Source: Acholoe squamosa
Taxonomy: Eukaryota; Annelida; Polychaeta; Phyllodocida; Polynoidae
DNA: 64,000 bases
Direction of reading: 5' to 3'
NCBI GenBank assembly: GCA_949317995.1
Contig: OX439035.1
Coordinates: 81,779,959-81,843,958, forward strand
Below, one piece after another: positions 1 to 13,601 of the stretch (position 1 is the first letter of the stretch; each line of letters begins with the position of its first letter). Position numbers and translations under genes: made by a program. The notes under the pieces were generated by a model. The model did no database searches. It worked only from the letters and a program-made list of their open reading frames with translations, and was not told where the DNA came from.

Positions 1-419
1 ACCTAGCCGTCAAGAGTAAGAAGGACACTGACATCGTGCTGAAATAGGAATAGAATAGAAGCTTGCCCCACAGGGCTATGAATAAATATTTTATCAATTT
101 CAAATTATTTTAGTATGAAAGGTGGCTATGCTCCGTTCTTAACAGAGAGAAGGGAGGGACTGGACCAATGCATGATAAACTGAGTGGGAGCGCAGTGTGG
201 CACCTAAAAACAGACTGTTATTATAAGGCCAGCTAAGAGGCCTACACCCATATACGGCACATGGCTATTGTATTATTGACCAATGAGAGGCATCCCTGGC
301 ATATACTGCGGAGTCGGGGGCTGAAGGTGTTAGTCATAGTGCCGTCGGGGTCTAATGGCGGCCCCCAGCTGATAATGGCTATGTGAGCTATAGTGGTTTG
401 GTCAAAATCAGACTGTATC

Positions 420-656
420 TACCGTAAACTCCCTTGTATAAGATGCGTCCTCTACGCCAAACAAAATGCTGGGGAGTCTTATAGCTTTCTCTCAAGTTGG
501 GGGTGCGTCTTATACGAGGGGTAATTTTTCTATAGAAATGTACTAATCTTACAAATTTCAGCATTAAAATGTTCGTCTTATACGCGAAAATGCATGTGCT
601 GAGTTTGGGGTGCGTCTTCTACGCGCAGCGCGTCTTCTACGCGGGAGATTACGGTA
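420..656. repeat. MITE-like inverted repeat, family A
   Basis: The segment begins TACCGTAAACTCCC and ends with the inverse GGGAGATTACGGTA. Its interior has several GCGTCTTATACGCG-like stretches. The same ends recur at 7985-8528, 9988-10214, 45366-45663 and 46945-47006, so this is a dispersed non-autonomous DNA transposon family. No coding capacity is visible. I did not assign a superfamily. Confidence 0.75.
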
Positions 657-760
657 GTGATTTTGAAGAACAGAACTAAGGTTCATTCCACTACTAAATA
701 AAGGGAATATTGAGCTTAATTTAGTGATGTAGAAGAGCAGTTTGATTCCTTCTCCTGTTG

Positions 761-1085
761 GCTATATAGGAAAGAGCAAATAACTCCAGTAGGCCTATAC
801 AGGTCGAGGGTGGCACCAATAAACAAACTTCCTATATAGGAAAGAGCAAGTAACTCCAGTCGGCCTATAAAGCTCAGGAGTGGCATCTCGGGAGTGGCAT
901 CTAAAACCATACTCCTATATAGGAAAGAGCATGTCACTCCAGTAGGCCTATACAGCTCGGGGGTGGCACCTATAAACAGACTCCTATATAGGAAAGAGCA
1001 TGTCACTCCAGGAGGCCTATACAGGTCAGGGGGTGGCACCTATAAACAGACTCCTATATAGGAAAGAGCAGTAGGCCCATAAAGG
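761..1085. repeat. About 70-bp tandem repeat, five copies
   Basis: Copies starting CTATATAGGAAAGAGCA lie at about 761, 831, 913, 982 and 1052. The spacing is 69-70 bp, except for one 82-bp unit that contains a small internal duplication. The 107-residue minus-strand reading frame across it is repetitive and is explained by the satellite, not by a gene. Confidence 0.85.
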
Positions 1086-2384
1086 TGTTTGATTCTTCTA
1101 ACCATTTATTAGGTTCTAATCTATATGGAATAGCATTCTGTTTTTTTTTCTTTATTCAGTTGAGTAGAATAAAAGGATTAGTTGGCTCCCTTTACCTACT
1201 GAATAAATGGAAATATCCCTTTATTCAGTAGCCTTAGCTGATTATAACAGTACACAACACAAGTAGTTGTACACCATTCTGTGTGCACGCTCCTATATAT
1301 ATTGGGAAGAACATTATGCCTGCAGTATGCCTATACAGATCGTGGTTGGAGACCAGAAATATAAATACTATATATGCCACTGTAAAGTAAAAATGTAGCT
1401 TCCTCCCAGGGCCACCTATCTAGGATAGAATAGAAGACTCTGAAATTCATGTTGAATTTAATTCATAGCTTTACAAGGAAAGCTTATATTCTATTACAGA
1501 TTAGTAGCCCTGCGGGGCAAACTTCTATTCTATAGCCAGTATAGGCCTACTATAGTCACATGCTGTTCCCTATATAGCAGTCTGCTTTTAAGTGCCACGC
1601 CCAACTTGTTTCATATACTGTGTCTGCCTGTACAAAATATAATCCCTTACCTCACCCTTCATCTACTACACCTTATGTCTAAAGGCAGCTCCATATATAG
1701 CAGTATGTTTATAGATGTAACAGCCCGCCCCAGTGCAGCCGGATAGGGATATGAGTAGGGACCTGTTGGTACTGTTCTGCATGAGTTGAGTGGATAACAA
1801 CCCCCTCCCTTAGCTGGGCACCTACTGTAACTGCCATACTCGTAGTACGAGTATGGGAGTTGCAGCAGATCGCCAACTAACCCCCCCCCCTCCCTTCACC
1901 TGATCTCCTTGAATGCACTAGTACAATATCTGGCCATGGGGTGGCACCACTGAGTAGAGAGAATACAATTTCATTCCAGTTACACAATCCAAGTTCCATG
2001 TTCTGAGAATCGGTAATGAGGCACCCATAATAAGAGAACGCCAAAATATCCTCAAAGCATTTCTGGGGATAAATATATCCTGGTTGTCCGAGTTTTATTT
2101 CTCGAGAAAATGAGGATAGGGAATGGATATGGTAAACCTTATGATTGTGGAAAATCACATTATTCAGTACTAAGTGAGAAAAAACATTAACAACCACTGA
2201 GCGAACACACCAGTCTAAAGTTCCTGTCCAAATGGACCTAACTATCCCATGCATCATACCGGGTTCTCTTTCTTCCCATTCCCCATAACCATAGTATGTG
2301 GAGAAGAATACCGGTAGTAAATGCACTGTACTATAGTACTGTGTAGGCGAGGTACGATACTTTCCCATGGAATGTGCCACTTAC

Positions 2385-5300
2385 CGACTGATTCTTGACT
2401 TCCTTAGGTTTCGGTGAGGAGGATCGCGAAGAAGAGTTGGTACGCATTTTCATTCCCTCTGAAAATACAATAAAACAAATTAGGCCCTCTAATATCAGAA
2501 ATGATATAAATTAAATTTTGGTATACTGATTAATATTCAGTTTTCAAACAGCAGCAATATGTTGACCGTAGTTATCCTCTGCATCCGATTATTGTCAGGA
2601 CAAATGAATCGCGTTCTCTTTTGAGTGCACCTATTCAGTTTACTGACTACCGGGTACTTCCCTTTGGTCTTAAACTCTGATTATGCCCTAAAAATGTCTG
2701 TACCATAGGCATCATTCATCATGGGTTCTTCTGCTTCATCATCGGCAGCATCAAGCAGTGGTGAGAAGGCATATCTGGAAAAGGAAAACATGAGTAACTA
2801 TTAACAAACCACGGCGTGCCACTAGTGAGGTCACTATCAACGTAACGTTATTGGTCAACTGTGAGCAATATTTAGGATATATATGCACATAGCTATTAGC
2901 CAGTATTGAAACTCTATCAAAAGGACCGCTAAAATACATACATATAGCAGATGGACTGCCTGGGTATTTAAGATATTGTGTTAAGAGAAATCAAACGACT
3001 CCTGAGATCATTCTGGCCTAAAGAAAAGGAAGAAAAGAGGCTACATTGGGCTCTGTAACTTACCGTTGGTTATTGATGTTAGGCCGCCATAGGACCATGA
3101 TAACCATCAGGATGATGGAGAAAAGAAGGTGCCAGAATGCGTCATCCACCCACATCTCCTTCCAGTCCTACACATAGGAAAAGTAAAATACACATTCAGC
3201 CATGGACATCTCAAAGATATAGTATGGCAAGTCAAAAAGATTTAAGATATCATGTATCACCCTTTGGTTGTTTCACACCGCTATAAAGACTATGCTGCAA
3301 TTTAAAAAAAAAAACATCATCTAACCCCTGCCCCTTCATTTGTTCTAGAAGATAAAACATAATTGTTATGTCCAATATACCGCAATTTTTTATATGCCCT
3401 AAGTTTAAAGTCTTCAATTCTTTATTGTTTTATATATACACGTACTCCCAAACAAAATGTCTCTGACAAAACTTACTAATCCAGTTTTTATATTTTTGTC
3501 CAGTAATAATATGTAGAAGATTGTTAACAACAGTATGGAGGATACAAGAACCCTATGCAATATCTTTGGATTTAGAGCTACTAAAATGTTAAACTTGACT
3601 CACAGTCAGGCAGGTGGTGAGTTTGTGCTGCTTGATGGACCAGATCATGAAAGCCACAGATGCTGTTCACGGGGGGGAAAGAACATTGATTTAATACACT
3701 AACAAAGGGGGGGGGGGGGAGACTTTTCTTCTGTGCTTAAGGCATAACACATAGGTCCCACGTAGTTATGTCGTTCATTGATATGATTTGTTTGAACTCT
3801 TGGCCAAACTCTTTGAATGCACTGGTCCAATAACAGAATCGTTTGCATTTGAATACCAACACGTTTACAAGCTGTTTTTTCTGTTATACTTTTACTTTCT
3901 ACCCCACTGTCCTTATTTGAGTATATTATATAAACCGGCATTAACAATGTATATCGGTTAAAACTAATCATGCAGCATAATTTAATAGAAGATATAGTAA
4001 ATGCATGATACTAACCGAGCACAGCAAATATCAAAGTATTAGTGAAGTGTCTGTAGAGACTAAGTTTGACCAGGTTCCTGCGCAGACGCAGTGTCCTTGT
4101 GGTCTGCACTAAGCTTGTGAATACTTAATGCCAGTCAAGGAAGTAAACTTAACGTATTATTCTAGTTACACACATGGGATTAAGGTAGCCTTCTTCGGCC
4201 TCTTTACACACACTTTTGAAATTAAATCGAGGGGCTCTTCATTACAGTTAGTAGGATCTAGATCAGAGTTGCCAAAATGACACAGGCATGGAATCTTTGT
4301 GAATCGTTTTTAAATTCAAATATTTTCCCCTTTCTTTTTATAAGAGGGAAATTGTCTGCCTGATTTCACTGTTTAGAACGGTCCCAGGGGATTCAATTTG
4401 ATGGGAATATTATTAACAATGAACCAAACACAAATGAAATAAATAGAAAAGAAAACTTTTCATGAATATTTTTTTTGTCAAGGATATCCACCAGCAAATT
4501 GCAGCATCTAGAACTGCAAGGGGTATGTTCGCTAGCAGAACATGACTGGAAATGTCACTCTTTGGCTGGAAATAGAAATGTAGAGGAAATACATATCATT
4601 TATCCAATCTGTGTAGTACATTTAATAATTGTACTGGAAACATACTTGAATTTACCATGCGATTTTTTCTTAGTCCAACAGAAGAAGGGTTACAAATGGA
4701 AATGGATTAAAGTTGTATACTGGACCTTTCTTAAAAGTAGACTATATCGAGACTTACCCTAAGAATGCGCAAACATCCCTCAACTGAGCAGAGGATGAAG
4801 TAGAGTGCTCCCATGCCAATAACCCGATGTAGCATAGGACCAAGGCGCGGCCTATGGGATCAAAAATCATCTCAGATTAATATTGTCCATACTATTGAAA
4901 GAAATTCAAAGTTAACCTTACTTTTTCAAGATCAGAAATAGATATGATAAAGTAACTGGTATTAAGTTTATAAAATTTCAATATAACTTAACACTAAAAT
5001 CTATCATAATTCATGGAGCTATATAAGATGAAGATATATGCACTTACTTGACAATGCCAAACCCTAGACTGACGATAACCACTAGCATACGTGCTAGGGT
5101 GCGTTTAAAGCACGAGACAAGTTCAGCAAACACTGATGCACCACGGACTGCAAAAGAAAATTTTGTTCTGTATAACCATAATGCCATCCTGTGAAATGCA
5201 AAAATAACTTCTGGCAGGAATCTTCAAGGTCTCCATTTTAAGCCTTTACCCATAACTTACCGGATTTCCCTGTTATGTTGACTGAACTGTATTCTCCAAA

Positions 5301-8300
5301 GAAAACTGCTTTCTCTAACATTCCTGTAAAATAGCAGAAAAAAAATAATGAGTTATACATAGAACTACTTTAAATCTTATTAATGGGTTTTCTCAGCATT
5401 GATAGTCAGTAAAACATGTATTAGTTATGATATATTCTACGATAGCATATCTACTACACTGTCTACAGCGTTGCCTACATCCCAATATTCGTCCCACAAT
5501 GCTTGGTCGTTAGATATTGATGATAGTAGCAGTTACTTACCGAGGAAGATGACACCACCAATCCAGAATTGAATGCGGAGGAGGTCTCTCCAGTTACAAG
5601 CAGACAGCACCAGCCATACAAGCGCCATGATGACGTAGATAACACACATGGTGCCATAAAACTGAAACACCACAGTACATTTGTATAGCGTCACCTCTTG
5701 CGGCAAAACTTACACTATGTGATGATCTTTCTTTTACCTCATACCCTTGCTTAACAGTGAGTGAGTAATAGAGGTTTAACGCCATTTCGACAGCTAAGGT
5801 CATATTCATGGCGAGAACTACATTACACAATTTCACAGAGGAATGTGTCAGTGCCCGCGCATATGTGCACCACATACATCCTGAGGGGATAGGAAAGAGG
5901 AGAAATACACCCTTTTAAGTGGGCTAGGGAGGCCCGCCCTTGCTTAACATGTGGTTCCTATGATGTATAATTGTATCAGTGCATCGATAGCAATCAGACT
6001 AATTTATGAATTACTCAGGTCATTATTTAAATCTAGTCACCAGCAGTCTTAAATTTGCACCACGCCTCCCTCATATAATACATTTCATAACCTAAGTACC
6101 TACCGGTAATAAGGGCCACTCGATAGCAGAGAGATACCCTGTAGGTCCTTTCATTCTCACACTCACTGAAACAAACAGGGAAGCATAATGTATAAATTCA
6201 CATGACCATGTTTAGGAAATAAATATCTCAATTGAAAAAAAGTCTTTGGTATCATTTGCAAAATCTGACACCTTTTGAGACGTCCGAAAAGACTATCATT
6301 TAGGTCAAATTATGAATTATCCATGACGCCATTTTATAACCTACATAGCAGTACGTTGTATACCCATACAATGTAGGCACCGAGGGCATTTTCTATTGCT
6401 TACATAAACATAATATTTAATCAGTAATAATAAGCAATATCTACCTGATGCCTCGAATTCACTGTGAGTTTGGTCATTGATCTCATCGAATTCCAAAAGG
6501 AACAAATAGATTCCATCTTCCCAGGTATTAGCAACCACATGAAGGTCATTCTCATCCTGCAGAATTAATATAGCAAGTATGATTTATTCTATTTGTTAAA
6601 TACAGTACATATACAATTAAATACATGTAATGACACCGCCGGGGTCCGGAGCCAAACTGCTCTTTCATATTCCACTGTCAGCGGTCCCATGTACTGTAAT
6701 ACCTCGCATATAGGGGTGCATGTACACTGGGTGGGTTGTGAGGTACATTTCAACCAACTTTTTTTCTTCCTATGTTCACACGGGAAAGTTGTTTGATTGA
6801 AGCTAGGTTTGGCGTACTCCCATCAATAGAGAGCTTCAGCAGTCGCCGCGTAGGCCGCATGCCGTAACCGTGCCTCCCGAGATACGCACGTTACGGGGAT
6901 TGGGGAGTGGAATATCAGGTTCAGCCGATGTGACTGATACAGTGGACGTATGACTACTTGCGCCACCTATGAACACCTTGTTAACCTTAGGGAGTGATCA
7001 GTTTTTTAACAACCGGGAGGGAGGGGGGCTGCTGGGTTTGAAGGGCGGGGGGTCTAATTTAGCCTCTTTTTGACAAAAAAAAGTCTTGACACTACCATAG
7101 ATGTTGAACTGAGAGTTATCTAAACTCAGACTACCGTATTCGTTCTAATAAGCCCAGATGTGCGGAAAATTAATTGTTAGGTGCTAAAACCTTATAAGAA
7201 AAAAATAATTCTAATAAGCGCACCCCCAAGAGCCAAAAATCATGGTTTTTGCCCTAAATATCTATATTTTTGCACTTCATTTTACTGATTTTACACCAGG
7301 GTGGGACCCAGAAAGGAGGGGTGTGCGCTTATTAGAGCATGTGCGCCTATTAGAATGAATACGGTAGATTATTTTGAGCATTCAAAAAAAAAAGAGAAGT
7401 TAGTTTCTCAGTACCATTTTTAGAACTTAGGGAACAGCCATTATTTACCAGGGGGTTCACACGGACACACAGAAATTTTGACTGGCCCCAATGGCGGATT
7501 TAGAAGGGGCGGGGGCACATGTCCCCTCCTTTTTTTCTGTAGTTTATTTGATTATTTAAAACCCGAAATCAAATATCCTTAAAACTGGGGGGGTGCCCCC
7601 CTCAAGAGGGAATTTTTTTGCGCCTCGCTCAAACCACCACCACCATTGATAAATAATGACTTAGATTTTACTTGTTTTAAATTAAATATATGGTAGAAAT
7701 GAACAGATGTGGTCATGTTTGAGGAAGGGATGCAATCGGACCTACCCCTCCAACCGTACTAAAAAGAAAGAAGAATTGCCCACATCAGAATTTTCATAGC
7801 TTGGTGAACTAATTTCTTTCAGTGGCCACTCTAATACTCTGCCCAGTGCGTCAATCTGCATGGTACATATCAACGAATCTGGCTAACAGGACATGGTGTT
7901 AAACATGAGGTTCCTGTATGCACATTTAACAAGTAATCATCATCAAACTCTACTGGCATGTAGCTAACATATCTATATATCACCTACCGTAATCTCCCGC
8001 GTATAAGGCGCACCCCGCATATAAGGCGCACCAAGAGTTTTAGAATATGGTCAAAAAAATAAAAAATTCATAACTTCTCTTCTACTGTATGGATTCTCAA
8101 AATAATAGCCATCTGGGATTTTTATTAATATGATAAGGATAGATAGGGAAATGTCATGAGTTTTGAATGTATCAATTGCCTTTCCCACGTTCAGGCCGTG
8201 CGTAACCGCATCGTGTATCTAAGTAGGGCAGGGTCAGACCTCAGATAGCGATGACGTCAGCACACTCCCGATACGGATAGGTCTACATTTATGGCGTACG

Positions 8301-11300
8301 CGGCGACTGCTGAACCTCTCTAATATCTGCATATAAGCTGTGGCTTATATGCTTACTTGAGGCCCCCTGCAGCTTTTAGACTGGCCCCAACGTCAGGGTG
8401 AGGCTTAGATGCGGGTATCTAACTAACCCTATAAAAAAGTACTAGAATATCAATTTCCAGGCTCCAGGTGCGGCTTATAGCCTTCCACCAAAGTCACAGT
8501 ACAGCATATACGCTGGAAATTACAGTATTTACTCTTTGAACATATACCTCACATGCAAACAGGTACTAGTCGATGATGTGTTCACTTACATGCTTTTCTG
8601 GTCGCATCTTTCCTCCATCCCCACTCTTATCATTACCCTTTGCAGGGGCACCCGGCTTTGATGCTGCTGTAGTTGTAGTGGTAGTTTTGTTCTGAATTAG
8701 AATTAAAAACATTATTTTCTGAAGTCTTTAAGGATAACTCAGTGTCTTTAATGGCTTCGTATTTCAATTTAATGGTGCAGGAGTAGATAATACTGATCTG
8801 GTAGAATAGAGGGATTAAGGTAGCACTGCCTGGTTATTCACAATTACTACGGTTCATTTATCCATGATGCCAAAATAAAATCAATTACCGGTATTATACA
8901 TGTGTGTGCATGCTATTACTATGGTATTATACCTGAGCTTTTACATCACGTTTCGCCTTGTTATTCTGAGCTGGGGAACCTCCCGCAGCGTCTACATTAC
9001 TCTTGGTGGGAAGTTGTCCTGCTGTGCTGTTGTTCACCTCTTCTACCTATACAAAACGTGTATACATTGAAATTAATCAATTTTGTAAAGATAACACTGT
9101 TAAGGTCAGCGTATAAGCTGTGGGGCCAGATCCCTACTGCAGCGTATATGAAGCCCCCTGGGTTAGAGTGCACTTTACATGTGTTTAATCACAGAGATGT
9201 AAGTCAGGTACTCGGAAAATCCCTGAAAAGCTGTTATTGAGACACTGGGAGAGTTGGCAGTCCCCCTGGTACACTGTATAAGCAGTCTTCAGGGCAGACT
9301 CTGACCAGCACAGCATCATGGCACTCCCTGGTGTTAAACAATTGTACTATGTTGCTGACTGATGATTTTAGACCAATCAGAGAGAAGCATTCCCTTCACT
9401 TCTCCCTGGGAGGGTCTGCCCCTGAGATTCCCTGCCCAGAGTCTCCCCTGGACCAGTGAGTCGCTCTGCTTACACCGGGGGGGGGGGGGGGGGCTTAGTG
9501 GAGTCCCTAGTTGAATTAGACAACCGAGGACTGGGTCTGTGTGAAGAAAATGACTAGGGAAAGATGGCTGTGAATAAATTCTATCCCTGAGGACCCTGGA
9601 TATCCCTAATCAGACTATATTTTAACATTTTTGAATTCCCTATTTTCAGGGAAATCCCTGACAACCTACATCTCTGTAATCAACACTATAAAAGTGCCCA
9701 GTCAACCCTAGCTGCTGGTTTTAGGACCGTCCTTGATTAAAGGGCGAATTTTCTATGCGGAGCTTTATGATACATATATCATTTTTTTTGTTTTATTAAA
9801 TGCTATGAGCATTTGATATTTGGCTTACAGTATTGATGAGAGAAGGTTTTTTTTTGTGTGTGTGTTTACAGTTCTGATAAACACACGGATGCCAATTGTT
9901 GTACACTAACCTTCTTCATTGATACAGTCTTAATAGGAGATCCACTTTCATCCTGAAATTAAGAACATATGATTGCACCTACTGTAGTACCATAATCTCC
10001 CACGTATAAGGCACGTCTTATACGTGAATCAAAAGCCTACCGCACCTTATAGAGCTTTCCAAAAAAGGGGGTGCGTCTTATATGCGGGGTACTTTTACTA
10101 TAGAAAAGTACTAAACCCTCAAAAATCAAGCCCCAGGTGCCCTTTATAGTATTCCCCTGAACTCAGGGTGCGCCTTATACGTGAGGTGCGCCTTATACGC
10201 GGGAGATTACGGTACCTCGCATAGAAGCCGCTGCTTATATATGCACTACTGCACCATATAAGACCTTCCAGAGGAGCGGGTATGTCTTATATATAGCTTT
10301 TCTCTCAGCTCAGTGTAAGTCTTATACATGGAACGGCCTTATACACGAGGTACTATTTATGCTCATTTCACTGATTGTTAGATTTGCATGCTTTACACAA
10401 CACATACATGAAATAAAAAACAAAAAAAAACAGAGCTTCTTTGAAGAAGACTTAACAATCCTATCCACTAACCCTGTACAAATGTGTCATGAATAAACAA
10501 ATGACTTTAAATACTTCATGTCAGTTAGAGGGCAATGTTCTTACACGTCCATTAAATATCATCTACCGGTAAGACATGCCTACATGCAGTTATTATCAAT
10601 ATTGTTTAGTCACGCTGAGTGGATTTAATGGTATATTGATAAAGACAAACTGCGAGTTTTCAATTCAGTAAGACTTAAATACAGACGTACGTCCAGTTGG
10701 AATGGTGTGCCATCACACACAATCAATTGTTTGTTTGACATATGATAACTGGTTCTCGGGTAGTTAAGGCCATATTGGTCGACCGATGGTGCATACATAT
10801 AGTTACGTCGCAGGATCTGTAAATGAAAAGGAATATGTTTTTATTGTGTATGGATATAGTAGCTCAAGTTATGTACCTTTTGTAATTCATTATTAAAGTG
10901 AGTGAATGAGTAATAGATGTTTAACGCCATTTCGACAGCTAAGGTCATATTCATGGTGAGAACTACATTACACAATTTCACAGAGGAATGTGTCAGTGCC
11001 CGCGCATAAGTGCACAACGCACATCCCGAGGGGATAGGAAAGATGAGAAGACTCAGAAGTAGACCCTTTTAAGTGGGCTAGGGAAGCCCGTCATTATTAA
11101 AGGCCAGAACTCAGCAGAAGGTTGATTGTAGAGCCTAGACACATTTTTATTGAAGATAACATCGAACTTGATGACTGAAGACCCGTTTTCTTTTTTCTAA
11201 TTATTATACAATACTTAAAACTATAACAGAATGATAGATTACAAGTCTTACCGGGTCTTCTTGTATTTTGATGTACTCCTCAGCACAGGGGGTCCAGCGT

Positions 11301-13601
11301 AACAACCACCTAACATTGAGCTGTACATTTTTACCTTCCTTCGGAGTGCAAACAACTGTTCAGAGAAACAAAAAATTACCACGCCTTTATGACAAAGCCC
11401 ATCATCAATATCATATCATATTGAAGCATCTAAACTTGTTTTAAAATTACATAAATAATACCACAAATGTACGGTGGTTTATGTAAACTAACATCAACAT
11501 AAGGAGACCCTATTTTATTCATTATTCATATTGGAACAAATGATTTATTGTCAAGCGTTTGTAACCAATATCACTTGGATCATATTGTATGAATTGCATC
11601 ATCACTCTCTTAAACTTGAGCCAAAGTACCGCCAAAACGTCTGTTGTAGTAGGAAAGGCGCTTACACCAGATACATGTACGTTCAACACTACACAGTCTA
11701 CAGATTGTAAATGTAAATGGTTACCAACTTTTGACTGATATCAAAGAGTTGTTGTACATGCTCTTCGTGAAAGGAAGAAGTTGTGTCTGAAAAATGAAAA
11801 GGCATAATTACTATTGACGACTATCGTGCTGGTTAAATGAAAAGGCATAATTACTATTGACGACTATCGTACTGGTCGTTTTTTGTTTGTTTTTCTTTTA
11901 AATATAATCCAATAGATAATATTAGAATAAGATACCAAATCAGTCAATACACATCTGACACATGCGTTCATCCTGCAGTGTTGTTGAAATGACGCTGACA
12001 TGCCAGCAAACGCCGTATTAGAACTTTAATGGCTAGTCTAGCCTACTCAGGCTACTGTAGGGCATTTGGACGCAAGGCCAGAACTGCCTCTCATGTATTC
12101 CACCCCACCCCCTCCAGTGAATAAGACATGTCCAGTACTGTTCTATATTAACGATCGTATCTGCCATGACATAAATAAGCAAATGTCAATGACCATGGAA
12201 TATTTTTGCATCCTATTCCCCGAGGTGTGGCTGCCGTATTCCACGAAGCCATTGTTATGATTGTTGAATACAGCATTCGCCTTATTACGGTTCCTGCGAG
12301 CGTAGCACTTTCTCGCCTCCTTTTGCGAAGTTGCCCAGTTTCCAGTTACATGACCGGTTTGAGATGTTTGTTTACACCAATAATTACAAAGTAGCAGCAC
12401 ATTTCTATACCCTGCTGCAGTTATACTTTGGTAAATGATGATCTCCTTAACAATATTATATCCAGTGTTTAAAGTAGAAAAGGGAAATTAAAGTTTTAAT
12501 CACAATTGCAAACGAACATGTCAGAGTCCCGTACCAGGAAACTGGGTAACTTCGCGAAAGGAGGTGAGAAAGTGCTATGCTCGCGGGAACCTTAATAAGG
12601 CGAATGTCCAGTCCTGTTCGATAGTAATGATTGTATCAGCCATGTCCATGACATAAAGGATATTATTATAGCTAGTGTTTCATTTTATTAGGCCTAACTA
12701 GGGCCTAGGCTAGGCCCTAGTAGCCTAGCCTACTAGTCTAGGGCTAGGCCGGCTAGCGGCTAGGCCCAGGGCCGGGCTAGTTAATATTTCAAATATTAAA
12801 TCACAAGTGTCAAAATTGACAAAACAATTACAAAAAATTTACTTGGAATAGGGTGCTGCCTTCGATAATTACTAATGTAAATTGCATACAATCATACATG
12901 ATGTAACGCGTAACTAAGACTAAGTATTCAGTTCGCTGGTCCCGCTGCGGGATCGATGCGATAAGCCCGCAGGTAGCTAGCAACTGACCTTGTGATGTCA
13001 CGAGCTCTGGTAGAGCTAGTGACGTCACCGAATATCATTATCATAAACTATGATTTGCATATCACTCTTTAATCATTGGCAAACTACAAAGCTTTGGTAT
13101 AGGCGAGTGACCCACATGCATGGGCATGCACATGCGCGTGGGTCACTCGCCTATACTGGCTATAGTATAGGCTATACCAAGGCTTTGTAGCTGCCAATGC
13201 TTGGAGTTGCTAGCTACCTGCCCTATACCGAGCGTGGGAGGTTGGGCTGCGGGACCAGCCAAAGTATTCAGGCCATCAGGGGACTGTCTCGCAAGCACAG
13301 TCAGTGACAGTGGTACTTATATCACTTTATAAGTTTATCAGTGATTGACTCGTTTGACAAGCCTCAGGCTCACGCAGTGAAAACAACCTACCACGTCACA
13401 AACCCGGCATTTCACAGTAAACAAAGAATTACACCTTAAGAGCGGCAATTCATACCGAAACCAAAAGAGCATACATACCTCTTTGATAGTTACGTCCCAT
13501 ACTCCTTGTTCTGGAAGCCCAAATATTGTACTCGCAAGAAATAAAATCAAGCCAAACTGGAAATGTAGTGAGTTGGCGGCCATGATGAACACCTCAGCCA
13601 C
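2385..13601 (-). CDS. TMEM87: TMEM87A/B-like Golgi seven-pass membrane protein, at least 19 exons (3' end not certain)
   Basis: Host gene. Exons (high to low): 13479-13601, 11725-11786, 11252-11355, 10691-10816, 9911-9952, 8933-9046, 8590-8691, 6445-6556, 6104-6165, 5541-5661, 5261-5323, 5048-5147, 4758-4851, about 4488-4565, about 4016-4116, 3604-3662, 3064-3167, 2704-2774, 2385-2458. Nearly all have GT..AG ends and phases that agree. Exon 1 gives a signal peptide, with the start at 13601 or the in-frame ATG at 13583. Exons 2-8 encode the lumenal region, with a Thr-rich, Ala/Pro/Gly linker in exons 5-7. Exons 9-17 encode the seven-helix part, with recognisable family stretches such as [36 protein letters not shown] and [11 protein letters not shown]. 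Exons 18-19 give the tail (YAFSPL, then EGMKMR). TMEM87 proteins belong to the GOST family of Golgi transport or ion-conducting proteins. The last exon was not found with confidence; a short candidate lies at 1-40. Confidence 0.9.
5757..5938 (+). repeat. Dispersed repeat B (about 180 bp)
   Basis: It begins GTGAGTGAGTAATAGA and ends CTTTTAAGTGGGCTAGGGAGGCCCGCC. Close copies lie at 10898-11090 and 55700-55877 on the same strand, and a diverged copy lies in reverse at 47141-47282 inside the Polinton. It is a SINE- or MITE-like family whose mechanism I cannot determine. Several short reading frames across it are artefacts. Confidence 0.8.
7132..7366. repeat. MITE-like inverted repeat, TACCGTATTCGTTCTAATAAG ends
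   Basis: The left end is TACCGTATTCGTTCTAATAAG and the right end is its inverse, CTATTAGAATGAATACGGTA. The interior is about 190 bp with no reading frame. It is related in style to family A but has different subterminal sequence. It lies in a TMEM87 intron. Confidence 0.75.
7487..7630. repeat. Degenerate MITE with GGCGGATTTAGA end
   Basis: The sequence AATGGCGGATTTAGAAGGGG at the left and a C-rich/G-rich inverse (GGTGCCCCCCTC) at the right resemble the better-preserved element at 56597-56752. It is intronic in TMEM87. Confidence 0.45.
7985..8528. repeat. Family A MITE, long or composite copy
   Basis: The left end TACCGTAATCTCCCGCGTATAAGGCGCACC is well preserved. The right end (GCTGGAAATTACAGTA) is degraded. 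A second similar block near 8330-8530 suggests nested or composite copies. It is intronic. Confidence 0.65.
9988..10214. repeat. Family A MITE
   Basis: Left end TACCATAATCTCCCACGTATAAGG, right end CCTTATACGCGGGAGATTACGGTA. A related degraded block follows to about 10355. It is intronic in TMEM87. Confidence 0.75.
10898..11090 (+). repeat. Dispersed repeat B
   Basis: A second plus-strand copy of the family at 5757-5938, sharing the central AACGCCATTTCGACAGCTAAGG and the AAGTGGGCTAGGGAAGCCCG end. It lies between TMEM87 exons at 10691-10816 and 11252-11355. Confidence 0.8.
11791..11876. repeat. Two-copy tandem duplication of about 43 bp
   Basis: The sequence AAATGAAAAGGCATAATTAC and its continuation is repeated with one visible change (CGTGCTGG versus CGTACTGG). 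It begins five bases upstream of exon 2 of TMEM87, so the second copy may have duplicated part of a splice-acceptor region. Confidence 0.8.
12276..12605. repeat. Inverted repeat with 70-bp arms
   Basis: The arm at 12276-12345 (TTCGCCTTATTACGGTTCC and onward) is the reverse complement of 12536-12605, with few mismatches. The spacer is about 190 bp. Flanking direct similarity (near 12130 and 12606, GTCCAGT.CTGTTC) suggests part of a larger decayed transposon. It lies in the first TMEM87 intron. Confidence 0.75.
13077..13197. repeat. Long imperfect hairpin
   Basis: The sequence TATAGGCGAGTGACCCACATG is followed a few bases later by its inverse GTGGGTCACTCGCCTATA. The outer parts (CTACAAAGC..TTGGTATAGG) also pair. 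The arms total about 50-60 bp. It is a probable MITE remnant in the first TMEM87 intron. Confidence 0.7.

Noticed and set aside
1..40. Last exon of TMEM87
   Set aside because: A possible acceptor (CCTATTTCAG) and a short peptide with a stop exist, but the match to the family tail is too short to call.
716..1039. 107-residue minus frame
   Set aside because: It is a product of the 70-bp tandem repeat.
1877..2380. 167-residue minus frame as a continuation of TMEM87
   Set aside because: It does not match the expected TMEM87 tail, lies beyond a good donor site, and runs into repeats.
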